From contig NZ_SUMC01000008.1 of NCBI RefSeq assembly GCF_005047355.1, forward strand, positions 207,612 through 271,611: a stretch of 64,000 nucleotides of DNA, given 5' to 3'. This document shows positions 1 to 8,550 of this stretch, piece after piece. The stretch is from Actinacidiphila oryziradicis. Its GTDB lineage: Bacteria > Actinomycetota > Actinomycetes > Streptomycetales > Streptomycetaceae. The notes under the pieces were generated by a model. That model worked only from the letters and a program-made list of their open reading frames with translations, had not been told where the DNA came from and made no database searches. The position numbers were made by a program, and so were the translations under genes. Positions within the stretch are counted from its first letter, which is position 1, and each line of letters starts with the position of its first letter.

Positions 1-387
1 CGGGGTGCCGGCGGCTGAGGGCGTGTCACCCACGGTGCGGCCCGCGATGACCACGTGGTCCACCCACGCCTTCAGGGTGGAGGGGATGGCAAAGTTGTAC
101 ATCGGGGCGCCGATCAGAACGGCGTCGGCCTGCTCCAGCTCGGTGGCCAGGGCGTCGCGCAGCGCGAAGGCGGCCGTCTGCTCCGGGGTGCGGTCAGCCG
201 GGGCGACGAAGGCGGCGCTGGCGCCGTGGAGGTCCAGGTGCGGCAGCGGCTCGGCGGCGAGGTCGCGGTATATGACGGTGCCGTTCGGGTGCTGGGCCTC
301 CCATTCCTTGCGGAAGGTGGTGGTCACGTCGCGGGAAGCGGAGCCCTGGGGGAAGACGGAGGAGTCGATGTGCAGCAGCGTGGGCAT
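1..387 (-). CDS. azoR: FMN-dependent NADH-azoreductase, C-terminal part beyond window
   Basis: Flavodoxin-like FMN reductase that would reduce quinones and azo bonds with NADH in the cytoplasm. The visible 129 residues start MPTLLHIDSS, and the GAPMYNFAIPSTLKAW segment is the FMN-binding loop typical of AzoR proteins of about 200 residues, so the last third lies left of position 1. The ATG at 387 follows a GGAG 8 nt upstream. It is divergent from the HxlR regulator gene at 522, the usual arrangement for a quinone- or thiol-sensing HxlR protein controlling a reductase. The family call is firm; the exact substrate is not visible. Confidence 0.85.
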   Translation of the reverse strand, partial: MPTLLHIDSSVFPQGSASRDVTTTFRKEWEAQHPNGTVIYRDLAAEPLPHLDLHGASAAFVAPADRTPEQTAAFALRDALATELEQADAVLIGAPMYNFAIPSTLKAWVDHVVIAGRTVGDTPSAAGTP

Positions 388-521
388 GAGGTGTCTCCAT
401 GTTCGGACCCCTGAGGGGCCGAGGGCTGGTCGGAGGGGGTAATGATTCGTACGTAGCTATTGATAACACAGGTGCTTACTTTTCTGCAGCTTCATGGCCG
501 GAAGGCGGTAGTCTGTACCGC
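388..521. promoter_or_regulatory. Divergent azoR/HxlR promoter region
   Basis: This 134-bp region separates two divergent starts and is clearly more AT-rich than its surroundings around 448-485, where TATTGATAACACAGG and GGTGCTTAC occur. HxlR operators are typically imperfect inverted repeats around GTAAGNACC, so the GGTGCTTAC near 472 (GTAAGCACC on the other strand) is a plausible half site. That assignment is inference. Confidence 0.4.
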
Positions 522-932
522 ATGGGACAGCAGCGGGGGCAGCCCGGGCCGGAGAGCGAGCCTTGTGCGGGCGTGGATATCGCCCTGACTCGGGTCTTCG
601 AACTACTCGGCAAGCGGTGGACGGGCCTGATCGTGGCCGTGCTCCAGCCTCGGGCGGTGCACTACGCCGATCTGCGCCGGTCGATTCCCCGGATCAGCGA
701 GAGGATGCTGTCCGACCGGCTGGCCGAACTGGCAGAGGCCGGTCTGCTGGTTCGGGAGGTCGATTCGGGGCCGCCGCTTCGGGTCAGCTACCGGCTCACC
801 GAGGCGGGCAGGGCGCTCGGACCGGCGCTGGAGGCGCTGGGGAAGTGGGCGGAAACCTATCTGCCGGGGGCGCTGCCCTGCCCCGGGGAGGCCGCAGCGG
901 AGACCGCCGAGGAATCCTCGGGCGCCCTCTGA
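522..932 (+). CDS. HxlR-family transcriptional regulator
   Basis: A 136-residue winged-helix regulator. The core runs from about residue 17 (CAGVDIALTRVFELLGKRW) through the recognition helix (RISERMLSDRLAELAEAGLL) and wing (DSGPPLRVSYRLTEAG), all diagnostic for HxlR. The family senses reactive quinones or aldehydes through a conserved N-terminal cysteine; Cys16 here sits at that position. I chose ATG 522; an open frame continues upstream to 399 but would run through the AT-rich promoter. The 3' end overlaps the convergent MarR gene by 76 bp. It likely represses itself and the divergent azoreductase. Confidence 0.88.
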   Translation: MGQQRGQPGPESEPCAGVDIALTRVFELLGKRWTGLIVAVLQPRAVHYADLRRSIPRISERMLSDRLAELAEAGLLVREVDSGPPLRVSYRLTEAGRALGPALEALGKWAETYLPGALPCPGEAAAETAEESSGAL

Positions 933-1357
933 TCGGCAGCGGCCTCGTTGAAGCTGACCAGGTACGACGCGAAGCGGTCGAGGTCGGCCTCGTCCCAGCC
1001 GGCGAAGCGCCCCCGGAACGCCTCACGGCGGGCGGCGGTGGCGGCGGCCAGCACCGCGGCGCCGGCCGGAGTGGGGTGCAGCACCTGCACCCGGTGATCA
1101 CGCGGATCGGGACGGCGTTCGACGAAGCCGAGCTGCTCCAGGCCACTGACCTGGCGGCTCACCGTCGACTTGTCCAGGAGGAATTCGGCGGCGAGGTCGG
1201 TCGCGCGCGAGCCGGGACGGTCGTCGAGATGCGCGAGCAACGTGTACGACACCAGGGAGAGTTCCGGGTGCATACGCGCGGCGGCGGCTCGAGCCCGGCG
1301 AGCGAAAGCAGCCATCTCGCGCTGGATGGTCTCGACGGCCTCGTCCCGGTCTCCCAT
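857..1357 (-). CDS. MarR-family transcriptional regulator
   Basis: A 166-residue MarR regulator. It has the helix-turn-helix RATDLAAEFLLDKSTVSRQVSGLEQLGFVERR followed by the wing DPRDHRVQVLHPTPAG, and flanking dimerisation helices. ATG 1357 was chosen because the MarR fold begins right after it; further upstream codons give an Arg/Pro-rich sequence unlike the family. The last 76 bp are read convergently with the HxlR gene, so the two messages are antisense to each other there. No ligand can be inferred. It lies 115 bp downstream of the SpoIIE phosphatase gene on the same strand and may be read from its own promoter. Confidence 0.88.
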   Translation of the reverse strand: MGDRDEAVETIQREMAAFARRARAAAARMHPELSLVSYTLLAHLDDRPGSRATDLAAEFLLDKSTVSRQVSGLEQLGFVERRPDPRDHRVQVLHPTPAGAAVLAAATAARREAFRGRFAGWDEADLDRFASYLVSFNEAAADQRAPEDSSAVSAAASPGQGSAPGR

Positions 1358-1472
1358 GGTTGCATCGTACAAGGGCGTGCGCTCGCGGGGTCGTGCGGCA
1401 CGGGGCGAATGGCTCCTCTGGGCCACCGCCTTCGGGCCGCCCACCTCTGGGCCGCCCACCGCGAGGCCACCT

Positions 1473-4049
1473 CTAGGCGGCCGGCAACGCCAGCTCGAAC
1501 CAGACGACCTTGCCGACGGCTTTGCGGCTGGTGCCCCAGCGCCGGGAGAGGTTGCTGACGAGGGCGAGGCCGCGGCCCTCCTCGTCGTGGGCGTCGGCGC
1601 GTCGTAGCTGGGGGAGATTGTGGTCGTCGTCGGTGACCTCGACGAGCAGTTTGCCGACCCGCATCAGGCGCAGCTCGACCTCGTGGGACCCGGCCCGCAG
1701 GGCGTTGGTCACCAGTTCGCTGACCAGCAGCTCGGTGAGGTCGGCGAGGCTTTGCGGCAGGTCCCAGGCGGCGAGTTGGGCGCGGGTGAGCTCGCGGGCT
1801 CTTCGGACCTCCCGGAAGTCCATTTTCAGCTTCCATTCGGCGACGTCCTCGGAGGGGATGCCCTGGAAGTTGGCGACCAGCAGCGCGACATCGTCGCCAC
1901 GGTCGTCGTAGTGGACCCTGCTGAGGATCTGCTCGCAGACGTCCTCCGGGGTCTGCTGTGGCTCGATGACGTTGGAGCAGAGGGCGGCGAGCCCGGCGTC
2001 TATGCCCTGTCCGCGGACCTCGACGAGGCCGTCGGTGCACAACACCAGCCAGCTGCCGTCGGGGACCGGGATCTCGACGGTCTCGAAGGGGACGCCGCCG
2101 ACGCCGATGGGAGCGCCCTTGGGGATCTGCAGCAGTTCGCTGCGGCCGTCGTGACGGGCGAGGACCGGCGGGATGTGGCCGGCATTGGCGAGGGTGAGCG
2201 AGCGGTGGATCGGGTCGTAGACGGCGTAGACGCAGGTGGCGAGGTGTTCGGCACCGAGGCGGTGGGCGAGGTTGTCCAGGTGGCGCAGGAGCTGGGCGGG
2301 CGGCAGGTCGAGGCCGGCCATGGTGATGACGGCGGTGCGGAACTGGCCCATGACGGCGGCGGAGAGCAGGCCGTGGCCCATGACGTCGCCGACGATCAGG
2401 GCGACCCGGCCGCCGGGGAGCTGGATGGCGTCGAACCAGTCGCCGCCGACCTGGGCCTGGCGGTCGCCGGGGCGGTAGTGGTGGGCGATGCGGACGCCGG
2501 GGATCTTCGGCGGGCGGGTCGGCATCATGCTGCGCTGGAGGGTGGCTGCGGCGCGGGACTCCAAGCGGTGCAGCCGGGCGTTGTCGAGGTGGACGGCGCC
2601 GCGGGAGACGACCTCGGCGGCGGTGGCGGCGTCCTTGGCGTCGAAGGGGAGCCGGCCGGGGTGGCGCAGGAAGCACATCCGGCCCAGGACGGTGCCGCGT
2701 GCGGTGAGCGGCATGACGATCAGGGAGCGGTCCGGGAGGAGCGGGCCCAGAGCGGGTACGCCCAGGTCGTCGGCGATGTCCTGGGCGATGGCGGGATCGA
2801 TCACCGGGACGAGCAGCGGGTCGGCGAGGCGCGGGACGATCTCGTCGACCGCGAGCTGGATCAGCTCTCCCTCGGGGAGCGCGCTCTCCCAGAAGTCTCC
2901 GGGCGGGCCCGAGTGGGCGATGGCGACCCGGCGGGTGACGACGCTGTCGGAGGGGCGGTCGTCCTTGGGGGGCTCGTTGTCGGAGAAGAGCTGATCGACG
3001 ATGAGGATGGCGGCGAAGTCCGCGAAGCGGGGGACGGTGACGGCGCACAGCTCCCGGGCGGTGGTGCCCAGGTCCAGGGTGGAGCCGACCTTGGCGCCGG
3101 TCTCGCGGAGCAAGGCGAGCTGCTCGTCGAGGGTGTGGCCGGGGGCGGGCGTGGCGTACTCCGCGAAGCCGTAGGGGGTGGGAGAGGCCAGGGCCCCTGT
3201 GCGCGGCCCGGGGAGGGCGCGGGGGTGGCCCACGCGGCTTTTGGCGCGGTTGGCGCCGGCGGGGCCCTCGTATTCGTACTCCTGTGGGAGAACGGGGAGC
3301 GGGAGAGCGCCGTCCACTTCCAGGACCGGATAGCCGAGCGCCGAGATCTGCCGCATGATCCTCTCGAGCCGGCCGGCGCTCACTCTGGGCAGTACGGAAC
3401 CGAGCCGGGCGGCGAGGTGTTCGGCGTGCGCCGGGTCGGAGACCGGGGCGAGGCGGGGGGAGATATGTACGCCGGTGCGCGAGTGCGGATATCCCGGGCC
3501 GGAGGCCGGGGGAGCCTCGGGGGCGTACGGGAGCATCCGCTCGCCGAGCGCGATCCGCAGTCCGCCGGCGCGGAGGGGTTTGGCGTTGGCGGCGATGATG
3601 AGCAGGCTGCGGCCGGCCGGTTCCATGATCCGGTACGACCACCACAGGGCATCGCGGACGGTGCCGTCGCGGTCGATGGCGGCGAGGGACCCCGCCCAGG
3701 CGGACTGGGTCAGGTCGTCGAGGAGGTCGAGGGCGTCCTGGTCCTCGGCGGTGGTCGGCGTGGGGCGGGGGATGGGAAGCAGGCCGGAGGCACGCTGGCC
3801 GAAAACCCCTTCCCAGCGGTGGCCGAAGAGCTCCTCGGCGCCGCGGTTCCAGTAGGAGATGCGGCCGTCGGGATCCACGGAGAGGACTGCGAGGCGCAGT
3901 AATGCGGACACGCCGGTGAGAGCCAGCGGGGGCGCCGTGTCGGCTGCCGCCGGGGCCGGTGGGCCGACAGGGCCTGCTGGGTGGGTGAGCGGGCTTGCTT
4001 GGCTGCTTGAGTCGGCGGCTTCGTTGTCCAGTCGGCTGGGCCGGGTCAT
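1473..4049 (-). CDS. PAS-GAF-SpoIIE PP2C phosphatase with C-terminal ATPase domain
   Basis: An 858-residue multidomain signalling protein. PAS lies at about residues 50-160 (DGRISYWNRGAEELFG), a degenerate GAF at 320-495, and the SpoIIE/RsbU-type PP2C phosphatase at 510-725 with metal-site motifs GGDWFD, VGDVMGHG, CTDGLVE and DDVALL. A GHKL ATPase lies at 745-858 (ELVTNALRAGS, GRGLALVSNLS). Such proteins dephosphorylate anti-anti-sigma factors and phosphorylate them through the ATPase part, so one polypeptide holds both sides of a partner switch. ATG 4049 has GGACGAG just upstream; an in-frame TTG at 4109 lacks a ribosome site. Several of these exist per Streptomyces genome; a second one lies at 48790. 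Confidence 0.9.
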   Translation of the reverse strand: MTRPSRLDNEAADSSSQASPLTHPAGPVGPPAPAAADTAPPLALTGVSALLRLAVLSVDPDGRISYWNRGAEELFGHRWEGVFGQRASGLLPIPRPTPTTAEDQDALDLLDDLTQSAWAGSLAAIDRDGTVRDALWWSYRIMEPAGRSLLIIAANAKPLRAGGLRIALGERMLPYAPEAPPASGPGYPHSRTGVHISPRLAPVSDPAHAEHLAARLGSVLPRVSAGRLERIMRQISALGYPVLEVDGALPLPVLPQEYEYEGPAGANRAKSRVGHPRALPGPRTGALASPTPYGFAEYATPAPGHTLDEQLALLRETGAKVGSTLDLGTTARELCAVTVPRFADFAAILIVDQLFSDNEPPKDDRPSDSVVTRRVAIAHSGPPGDFWESALPEGELIQLAVDEIVPRLADPLLVPVIDPAIAQDIADDLGVPALGPLLPDRSLIVMPLTARGTVLGRMCFLRHPGRLPFDAKDAATAAEVVSRGAVHLDNARLHRLESRAAATLQRSMMPTRPPKIPGVRIAHHYRPGDRQAQVGGDWFDAIQLPGGRVALIVGDVMGHGLLSAAVMGQFRTAVITMAGLDLPPAQLLRHLDNLAHRLGAEHLATCVYAVYDPIHRSLTLANAGHIPPVLARHDGRSELLQIPKGAPIGVGGVPFETVEIPVPDGSWLVLCTDGLVEVRGQGIDAGLAALCSNVIEPQQTPEDVCEQILSRVHYDDRGDDVALLVANFQGIPSEDVAEWKLKMDFREVRRARELTRAQLAAWDLPQSLADLTELLVSELVTNALRAGSHEVELRLMRVGKLLVEVTDDDHNLPQLRRADAHDEEGRGLALVSNLSRRWGTSRKAVGKVVWFELALPAA

Positions 4050-4300
4050 CTCGTCCAACGTCGGGCACCTGCGGTTCGGCGCTGAGGGGTTTCCAGGGTC
4101 TTCAGGCAAGCATGAAACATGGGACGAGGTCGGGTAAATAGCTAGATTGCCCTCCGATGGGGGTCGGGCCGCGGGTGGTTACCGACGAGTTATCCACAGG
4201 CTTCGGAGCAGCTGCCCCGCTTGTCGGCGGGGGCGGGTACCGTTTTCGTCAAGTCGATCAGCTGGATCGGTTCGATCGCCTGTGCGAAATCGTGTGGAGC

Positions 4301-4360
4301 TCCAGGGGAGCTCCACGGGGAGCTCAACGGACAGCTGTACGGGGAGCGTGACGGGGAGGG
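4301..4360 (+). repeat. Five imperfect 12-bp tandem repeats ending in a ribosome binding site
   Basis: Five consecutive 12-mers of the form CCACGGGGAGCT fill 4301-4360; the last one (TGACGGGGAGGG) supplies the Shine-Dalgarno sequence of the DUF2252 gene. Units 1, 2, 4 and 5 each carry GGGGAG. If translation began at the TTG at 4221, the repeats would encode Gly-Glu-Leu-type tetrapeptides, but no ribosome site supports that start. Confidence 0.75.
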
Positions 4361-4364
4361 GTTC

Positions 4365-5780
4365 GTGGTGGGGCAACTCGTGGCGGAGCAGATGGATCAG
4401 AGGGTTCCGCAGGTGGCGGGGTTCGCGCGGTGGCCGCACGCCGGCTCACCGAAGGCGGAGGGCAGGGCGTTGCGGGAGCGGGTGCCGAGGGCATCGCACG
4501 CGCTCCTCGGGCCGGCGGACGGGAGGCCGGGCGCGGTCGAGTCCGTCGAGGCGTCGAGCGCCGGGCGCATCGCCGAGTTGGTGCCGCTTCGGGTGGGCCG
4601 GATGGCGGCGAGCCCCTTCGCCTTCCTGCGTGGTTCGGCGGGGCTGATGGCGGCCGATCTGGTCGGCACCCCCGTCACCGGGATCGGCGCGCAGATCTGC
4701 GGGGACGCGCACGCGGCGAACTTCGGGCTGTACGGGGACGCCCGGGGCGGCCTGGTCATCGACATCAACGACTTCGACGAGACCGCACACGGCCCCTGGG
4801 AGTGGGACCTCAAACGGCTGGCGGCCTCCCTGGTGCTCGCCGGACGAGAGGCGGGCGCCGGTGAGGACGTCTGCCGCCGGGCGGCGTTCGACGCGGTGGG
4901 CGCCTACCGGCACACCATGCGGCTGCTCGCCCGGCTGCCGGTGCTGGAGGCATGGAATGCCATCGCGGACGAGGAGCTGGTCGCGCACGCCGACGCACGG
5001 GACTTGATCGGCACACTGCGCCAGGTATCGGCCAAGGCTCGCAAGAACACCAGTGCCAAGTTCGCTGCCCGGGCCACTGAAGCGGCACCTGGCGGGGGCA
5101 GGAGGTTCACCGACGCGCGGCCGGTGCTGCGGCGGGTGCCGGACGCCGAGGCGGCGGCCGTCGCCGGGTCGCTGGAGGGGTATCTGGCCACGGTGGCGGA
5201 GGACCGGCTGCCGCTCCTCGCCCGGTACGCGGTGCACGATGTGGCGTTCCGAGTGGTCGGCACTGGGAGCGTCGGCACCCGGTCGTATGTGGTGCTGCTC
5301 CTGGACCACCTGGAGGAGCCGCTGGTGCTCCAGGTGAAGGAAGTACGCGCCTCGGCGCTCGAGCCCTATCTGGCCAAGGCCGGCTTCGACGTGCCGGTCG
5401 TCGAGCACGAGGGCCGGCGTGTGGTGCTGGGCCAGAAGCGGATGCAGGTCGTGAGCGACATCCTGCTCGGCTGGGCCACCATCGACGGCCGGCCTTTCCA
5501 GGTGCGGCAGTTCCGCAACCGTAAGGGCAGCGTCGACCCGGCGGCCCTGGAAGCCGGGCTGATGGACGAGTACGCGCGGATGACCGGTGCGCTGCTCGCC
5601 CGGGCGCACGCCCACAGCGCTGACCCCCGGCTGATCGCGGCGTACTGCGGCAAGAGCGAGGAGCTGGACGAGGCGGTCGCGTCCTTCGCGGGGGCGTACG
5701 CGGACCGCACGGAGGCGGACCACACAGAGCTGGCCGCGGCGGTGCGAAGTGGCCGGATACCGGCCGAGCTGGGAATCTGA
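4365..5780 (+). CDS. DUF2252 family protein
   Basis: A 471-residue member of DUF2252, a family of unknown biochemical role with a distant kinase-like (aminoglycoside phosphotransferase) fold. Recognisable blocks are FLRGSAGLMAADL, QICGDAHAANFGLYG, IDINDFDETAHGPWEWDLKR and GQRLMQ-like GQKRMQVVSDILLGW. The GDAHAANFG and DINDFDE blocks match the catalytic-loop and DFG-like positions of that fold. GTG 4365 was chosen because GGGGAGGG precedes it at the right spacing; an upstream TTG at 4221 would add 48 residues of repeat sequence. It is single in orientation with no clear operon partner. Confidence 0.85.
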   Translation: MVGQLVAEQMDQRVPQVAGFARWPHAGSPKAEGRALRERVPRASHALLGPADGRPGAVESVEASSAGRIAELVPLRVGRMAASPFAFLRGSAGLMAADLVGTPVTGIGAQICGDAHAANFGLYGDARGGLVIDINDFDETAHGPWEWDLKRLAASLVLAGREAGAGEDVCRRAAFDAVGAYRHTMRLLARLPVLEAWNAIADEELVAHADARDLIGTLRQVSAKARKNTSAKFAARATEAAPGGGRRFTDARPVLRRVPDAEAAAVAGSLEGYLATVAEDRLPLLARYAVHDVAFRVVGTGSVGTRSYVVLLLDHLEEPLVLQVKEVRASALEPYLAKAGFDVPVVEHEGRRVVLGQKRMQVVSDILLGWATIDGRPFQVRQFRNRKGSVDPAALEAGLMDEYARMTGALLARAHAHSADPRLIAAYCGKSEELDEAVASFAGAYADRTEADHTELAAAVRSGRIPAELGI

Positions 5781-5981
5781 GTCCTGCGGACCGCGGCCCG
5801 GGTGCGGTCGGCAGCGGGCTGCGGCGCCATGGGCGGCCGTGCTCTCACCGGGTGCGTGGCGGCCGGTTCGGGACCTGGCTCTTGCGGAGGCGGGGGCAGC
5901 GGGGACGGCAGAGCGGTCGGGTACCGGCCCTGAGATCCCGGTAGCGTGCCGCAGGCGCTGAGCCTCTCGTAGGCTGTGCCG

Positions 5982-6791
5982 GTGACGAACTCCTCCGGAA
6001 CCAATGCGGACGCAGGCCCACAGGAGCGCCTGGCGCGGGCTGTGCGCGCCGCTGAGCAGGCGCTGATCGAGTTCGAGATCGCGGTGGAGACCTACCGGGT
6101 CGAGGTGGAGAACTTCTCCCGGCTGCACCACCAGAAGCTCGGCCCGATGTACGCACGGCTCGACGAACTGGACGCACTGATCGCGGAGGCGGTCGCTGCG
6201 AACAGCGGCGACCGGGAGGACATCAAGCGGGCCTGGGAGGCGCGGGCCATGGTGATGCCCATGCCGGGGATCGAGGAGCTCTTCGGGGGGATGCTCGGCT
6301 CCGACGGGGTCCGGCCCGTCGAGGACCCGAATCCGCCGCGCCGGGTGCGCCCCGGTAAGGAAGCGCAACGGCTCTACCGCGAGCTGGCCCGCAAGGCCCA
6401 TCCGGACCTGGCGCAGGACGAGGACGAGAAGAAGCGCCGCAGCGAGTTCATCGCGCGGGTCAACGAGGCGTACGCGTACGCCGATGAGGAGCGGCTGCGC
6501 CAACTCTCCGCCGAGTGGGAGGCGGGTCCCGCGGTCGAGGAGGAACTGCCGAGCGAGGCCGAGGTGCTGTACGCGCGGCTGGAGTGGCTGGCCGAGCGCA
6601 AGGAGAAGCTCGCCGCGATCGCCGCCGACCTCGAGGGCAGCGCCATCGGGCAGATGATGAGGCTGGCGCCGGACGACCCGGACGGGCTGCTGAACGAGAT
6701 CGCCGAGAACCTGCTCAACCAGGTCGCGCACCGCGAGGCCCGGCTGGAGGCGCTGGTCCACTCGCAGGAGGGGCCTCCCCGCGACGAGTGA
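5982..6791 (+). CDS. J-domain (DnaJ-like) protein
   Basis: A 269-residue protein with a charged helical N-terminal region (about 12-90, likely coiled coil) and a J domain at about 125-175. The J domain carries LYRELARKAHPDLAQDEDEK with the HPD triad at 140-142, followed by FIARVNEAYAY. HPD is the motif that stimulates Hsp70 ATPase, so this is probably a specialised DnaK co-chaperone. It lacks the G/F and zinc-finger parts of DnaJ. A second charged helical segment follows to the C terminus. GTG 5982 (VTNSSG) was preferred; GTG 5976 two codons upstream is equally possible because no good ribosome site separates them. Confidence 0.8.
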   Translation: MTNSSGTNADAGPQERLARAVRAAEQALIEFEIAVETYRVEVENFSRLHHQKLGPMYARLDELDALIAEAVAANSGDREDIKRAWEARAMVMPMPGIEELFGGMLGSDGVRPVEDPNPPRRVRPGKEAQRLYRELARKAHPDLAQDEDEKKRRSEFIARVNEAYAYADEERLRQLSAEWEAGPAVEEELPSEAEVLYARLEWLAERKEKLAAIAADLEGSAIGQMMRLAPDDPDGLLNEIAENLLNQVAHREARLEALVHSQEGPPRDE

Positions 6792-6923
6792 CCTGCCGGG
6801 ATCTTCTCGGGTCCTGCTGGGCGGGCTGTTCCTGCTCGTGCGGTGTCCTGCGGAGGCTGCGCGTGGCGGGCTGCGGCTCAGGTACGTTCGGGGGGTACAC
6901 CATGTCGTCAAGGAGGCCAGCTC

Positions 6924-7256
6924 ATGTTTCACGCCCAGCTGCCTGCGGTGGATGCCGCGGCCGTGCCGTCCGACGGGTTCCTGCTGGACGTCCGGGAGGA
7001 CGACGAGTGGACCGCCGGGCATGCCGAGGGTGCGCTGCACATCCCCATGGGCGAGGTCGTGGCCCGGTCCGGTGAGCTGCCGGCGGACAAGCGGGTGCAT
7101 GTGGTGTGCCGGGTCGGCGGACGGTCCGCGCAGGTCGCGCAGTATCTGATCGCGCAGGGTGTCGACGCGGTGAACGTGGATGGCGGAATGCTGGGCTGGG
7201 AAGCCGCCGGGCGCCCTTTGGTCGCCGACGCGGACGGCCAGGCGTTCGTGCTTTGA
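6924..7256 (+). CDS. Single-domain rhodanese
   Basis: A 110-residue rhodanese-like sulfurtransferase. LLDVREDDEWTAGHAEGALHIPMGE is the CH2A signature, and VHVVCRVGGRSAQVAQYL holds the active-site Cys62 in a CRVGGRS loop, which suits thiosulfate or persulfide transfer. The C-terminal NVDGGMLGWEAAGRPLV is the usual rhodanese ending. ATG 6924 follows AGGAGG at 6911. It is convergent with the acyl-CoA dehydrogenase, with a shared hairpin between them. Confidence 0.92.
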   Translation: MFHAQLPAVDAAAVPSDGFLLDVREDDEWTAGHAEGALHIPMGEVVARSGELPADKRVHVVCRVGGRSAQVAQYLIAQGVDAVNVDGGMLGWEAAGRPLVADADGQAFVL

Positions 7257-7302
7257 GGGCCTGACCGGCGGCTGCGGCCGATACGGGCGGCCGGACAGGC
7301 CC
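7257..7302. terminator. Bidirectional terminator hairpin
   Basis: GGGCCTGACCGGC at 7257-7269 pairs with GCCGGACAGGCCC at 7290-7302, one central mismatch. It sits between the convergent rhodanese and acyl-CoA dehydrogenase stops. Confidence 0.75.
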
Positions 7303-8396
7303 TAGGCCTGGGCGGCGAGCAGATCGCCCAGAACCTCCTCGTGGGCGGCGGCGGGTCCCAGCGACAGCTCCAGATGCTTGGCCCAGGCGTGATAGCGGTG
7401 CAGCGCGTAGTCGGTGTCCGCGCCGAAGCCGCCGTGGAGGTGCTGGGCGGTCTGCACGACCCGTCGTACGCCGTCCGAGGCCCACATCTTGGCCACAGAC
7501 ACGTCCAGGGGGTGCAGCCGCCAGGCGGCCTGCCAGAGGGTGACCTCCATGGCCCGGAGGTCGATGTAGCGGTCGGCGGACTGCATGGCGACGGCCTGGA
7601 AGCTGGCTATGGGGTGCCCGAACTGCTCGCGCTTGCTGGCGTAGTCGCTGGTCATACGCAGTACGGCGGTGCCGAGCCCGAGGGCGAGCGCGCAGGTGCC
7701 GGTGGCGAGGAGATCGCGGAGGTGATTCCAGGCGCCGTCGGCGGTGATCACGTCGGTGGCCGGGACATGGACGCCGTCGAGCCGCACTTCGGCGAGCCGT
7801 TCGCCACTGGTGGAGACCTGCTCCGCCAGGGTGACGGCCTCGCGGGGCACCAGCGCGACGAGGGTGCGGCCCTCGGGGGTATGCGCCGGCACCAGGATGT
7901 GGTCGGCATGCTGGGCCCAGGGGACGGCGGTCTGTATGCCGTCGAGTACCTGGTCCGGGCCCTCCGGGCGGGCCTGGACGGCGAGCTCGGCCGCGTCGTG
8001 GCCGGTGCGGCCGGCGGCGGCGACGGTGAGGACGAGTGCGCCGCGTGTGACGTCGGGCAGCAACCGGGAGCGCAGGGCGGCGGGGCCGTAGGACTGCACC
8101 GTCAGCGCGGCGGCGCAGGTCTCCAGGAGCGGGACGCGGGCGAGCACCGCGCCGGCCTCGCGCAGCACCAGGCAGAACGCGACCGTGTCGAGGCCGGCCC
8201 CGCCGTACTCCTCGTCCAGGACCAGGCCCAGCAGGTCGGCGGCGGCGAGCTGCCCCCACAGCCGGCGGTCGAAGTCGGCGGCGACAGCCCCGGCGGTGAG
8301 TGCCGGGCTCGGCACATCGTCCGGGGACGTGCCGGAGAAGACCGCCCGCGCTGCCTCTACGGCGGCCAGCTGTTCCTCGCTGAAGCTGAAATCCAT
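7302..8396 (-). CDS. Acyl-CoA dehydrogenase family protein
   Basis: A 364-residue flavoenzyme subunit of the acyl-CoA dehydrogenase superfamily. The N-terminal helical domain opens FSFSEEQLAAVEAARAVF, EEYGGAGLDTVAFCLVLREAG is the conserved early signature, and the C-terminal half has SKREQFGHPIASFQAVAMQSAD and LHGGFGADTDYALHRYH. It is slightly shorter than the usual 380-390 residues and its middle beta domain is divergent, as in the heteromeric sterol or CoA-ester dehydrogenases of actinobacteria, so it may need a partner subunit. ATG 8396 follows GGGAGGA. A palindrome at 8421 suggests TetR-type control. Confidence 0.85.
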   Translation of the reverse strand: MDFSFSEEQLAAVEAARAVFSGTSPDDVPSPALTAGAVAADFDRRLWGQLAAADLLGLVLDEEYGGAGLDTVAFCLVLREAGAVLARVPLLETCAAALTVQSYGPAALRSRLLPDVTRGALVLTVAAAGRTGHDAAELAVQARPEGPDQVLDGIQTAVPWAQHADHILVPAHTPEGRTLVALVPREAVTLAEQVSTSGERLAEVRLDGVHVPATDVITADGAWNHLRDLLATGTCALALGLGTAVLRMTSDYASKREQFGHPIASFQAVAMQSADRYIDLRAMEVTLWQAAWRLHPLDVSVAKMWASDGVRRVVQTAQHLHGGFGADTDYALHRYHAWAKHLELSLGPAAAHEEVLGDLLAAQA

Positions 8397-8420
8397 GGTC
8401 CTGTCCTCCCGCGACATTTA

Positions 8421-8431
8421 CTGACGGTCAG
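8421..8431. promoter_or_regulatory. Putative TetR-type operator
   Basis: CTGACGGTCAG is a perfect inverted repeat (5-bp arms, 1-bp centre) extended by a further GTCAG, 25 bp upstream of the acyl-CoA dehydrogenase start. Similar TGAC/GTCA sites are bound by TetR regulators of fatty-acid genes; the regulator is not identified. Confidence 0.45.
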
Positions 8432-8550
8432 TCAGATTAGGTGTGCGGGGCGGCGAAGTACACAGATAAGCCGGTTGGCTGTACTGACGCTGTGAGGCAT
8501 GAGTACCGTTCCGTGCGGAACGGCACACGGGGACGAGGAGCGGAAGCGAC

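Noticed and set aside
1159..4068. A 969-codon open frame overlapping the SpoIIE phosphatase gene on the same strand
   Set aside because: It is Arg/Pro-rich without domains and is the out-of-frame shadow that high GC creates behind the real gene, whose PAS, PP2C and ATPase motifs are clear.
4446..7100. An 884-codon frame on the minus strand over DUF2252 and the J-domain gene
   Set aside because: No domain, no ribosome site; the plus-strand genes have conserved motifs and strong starts.
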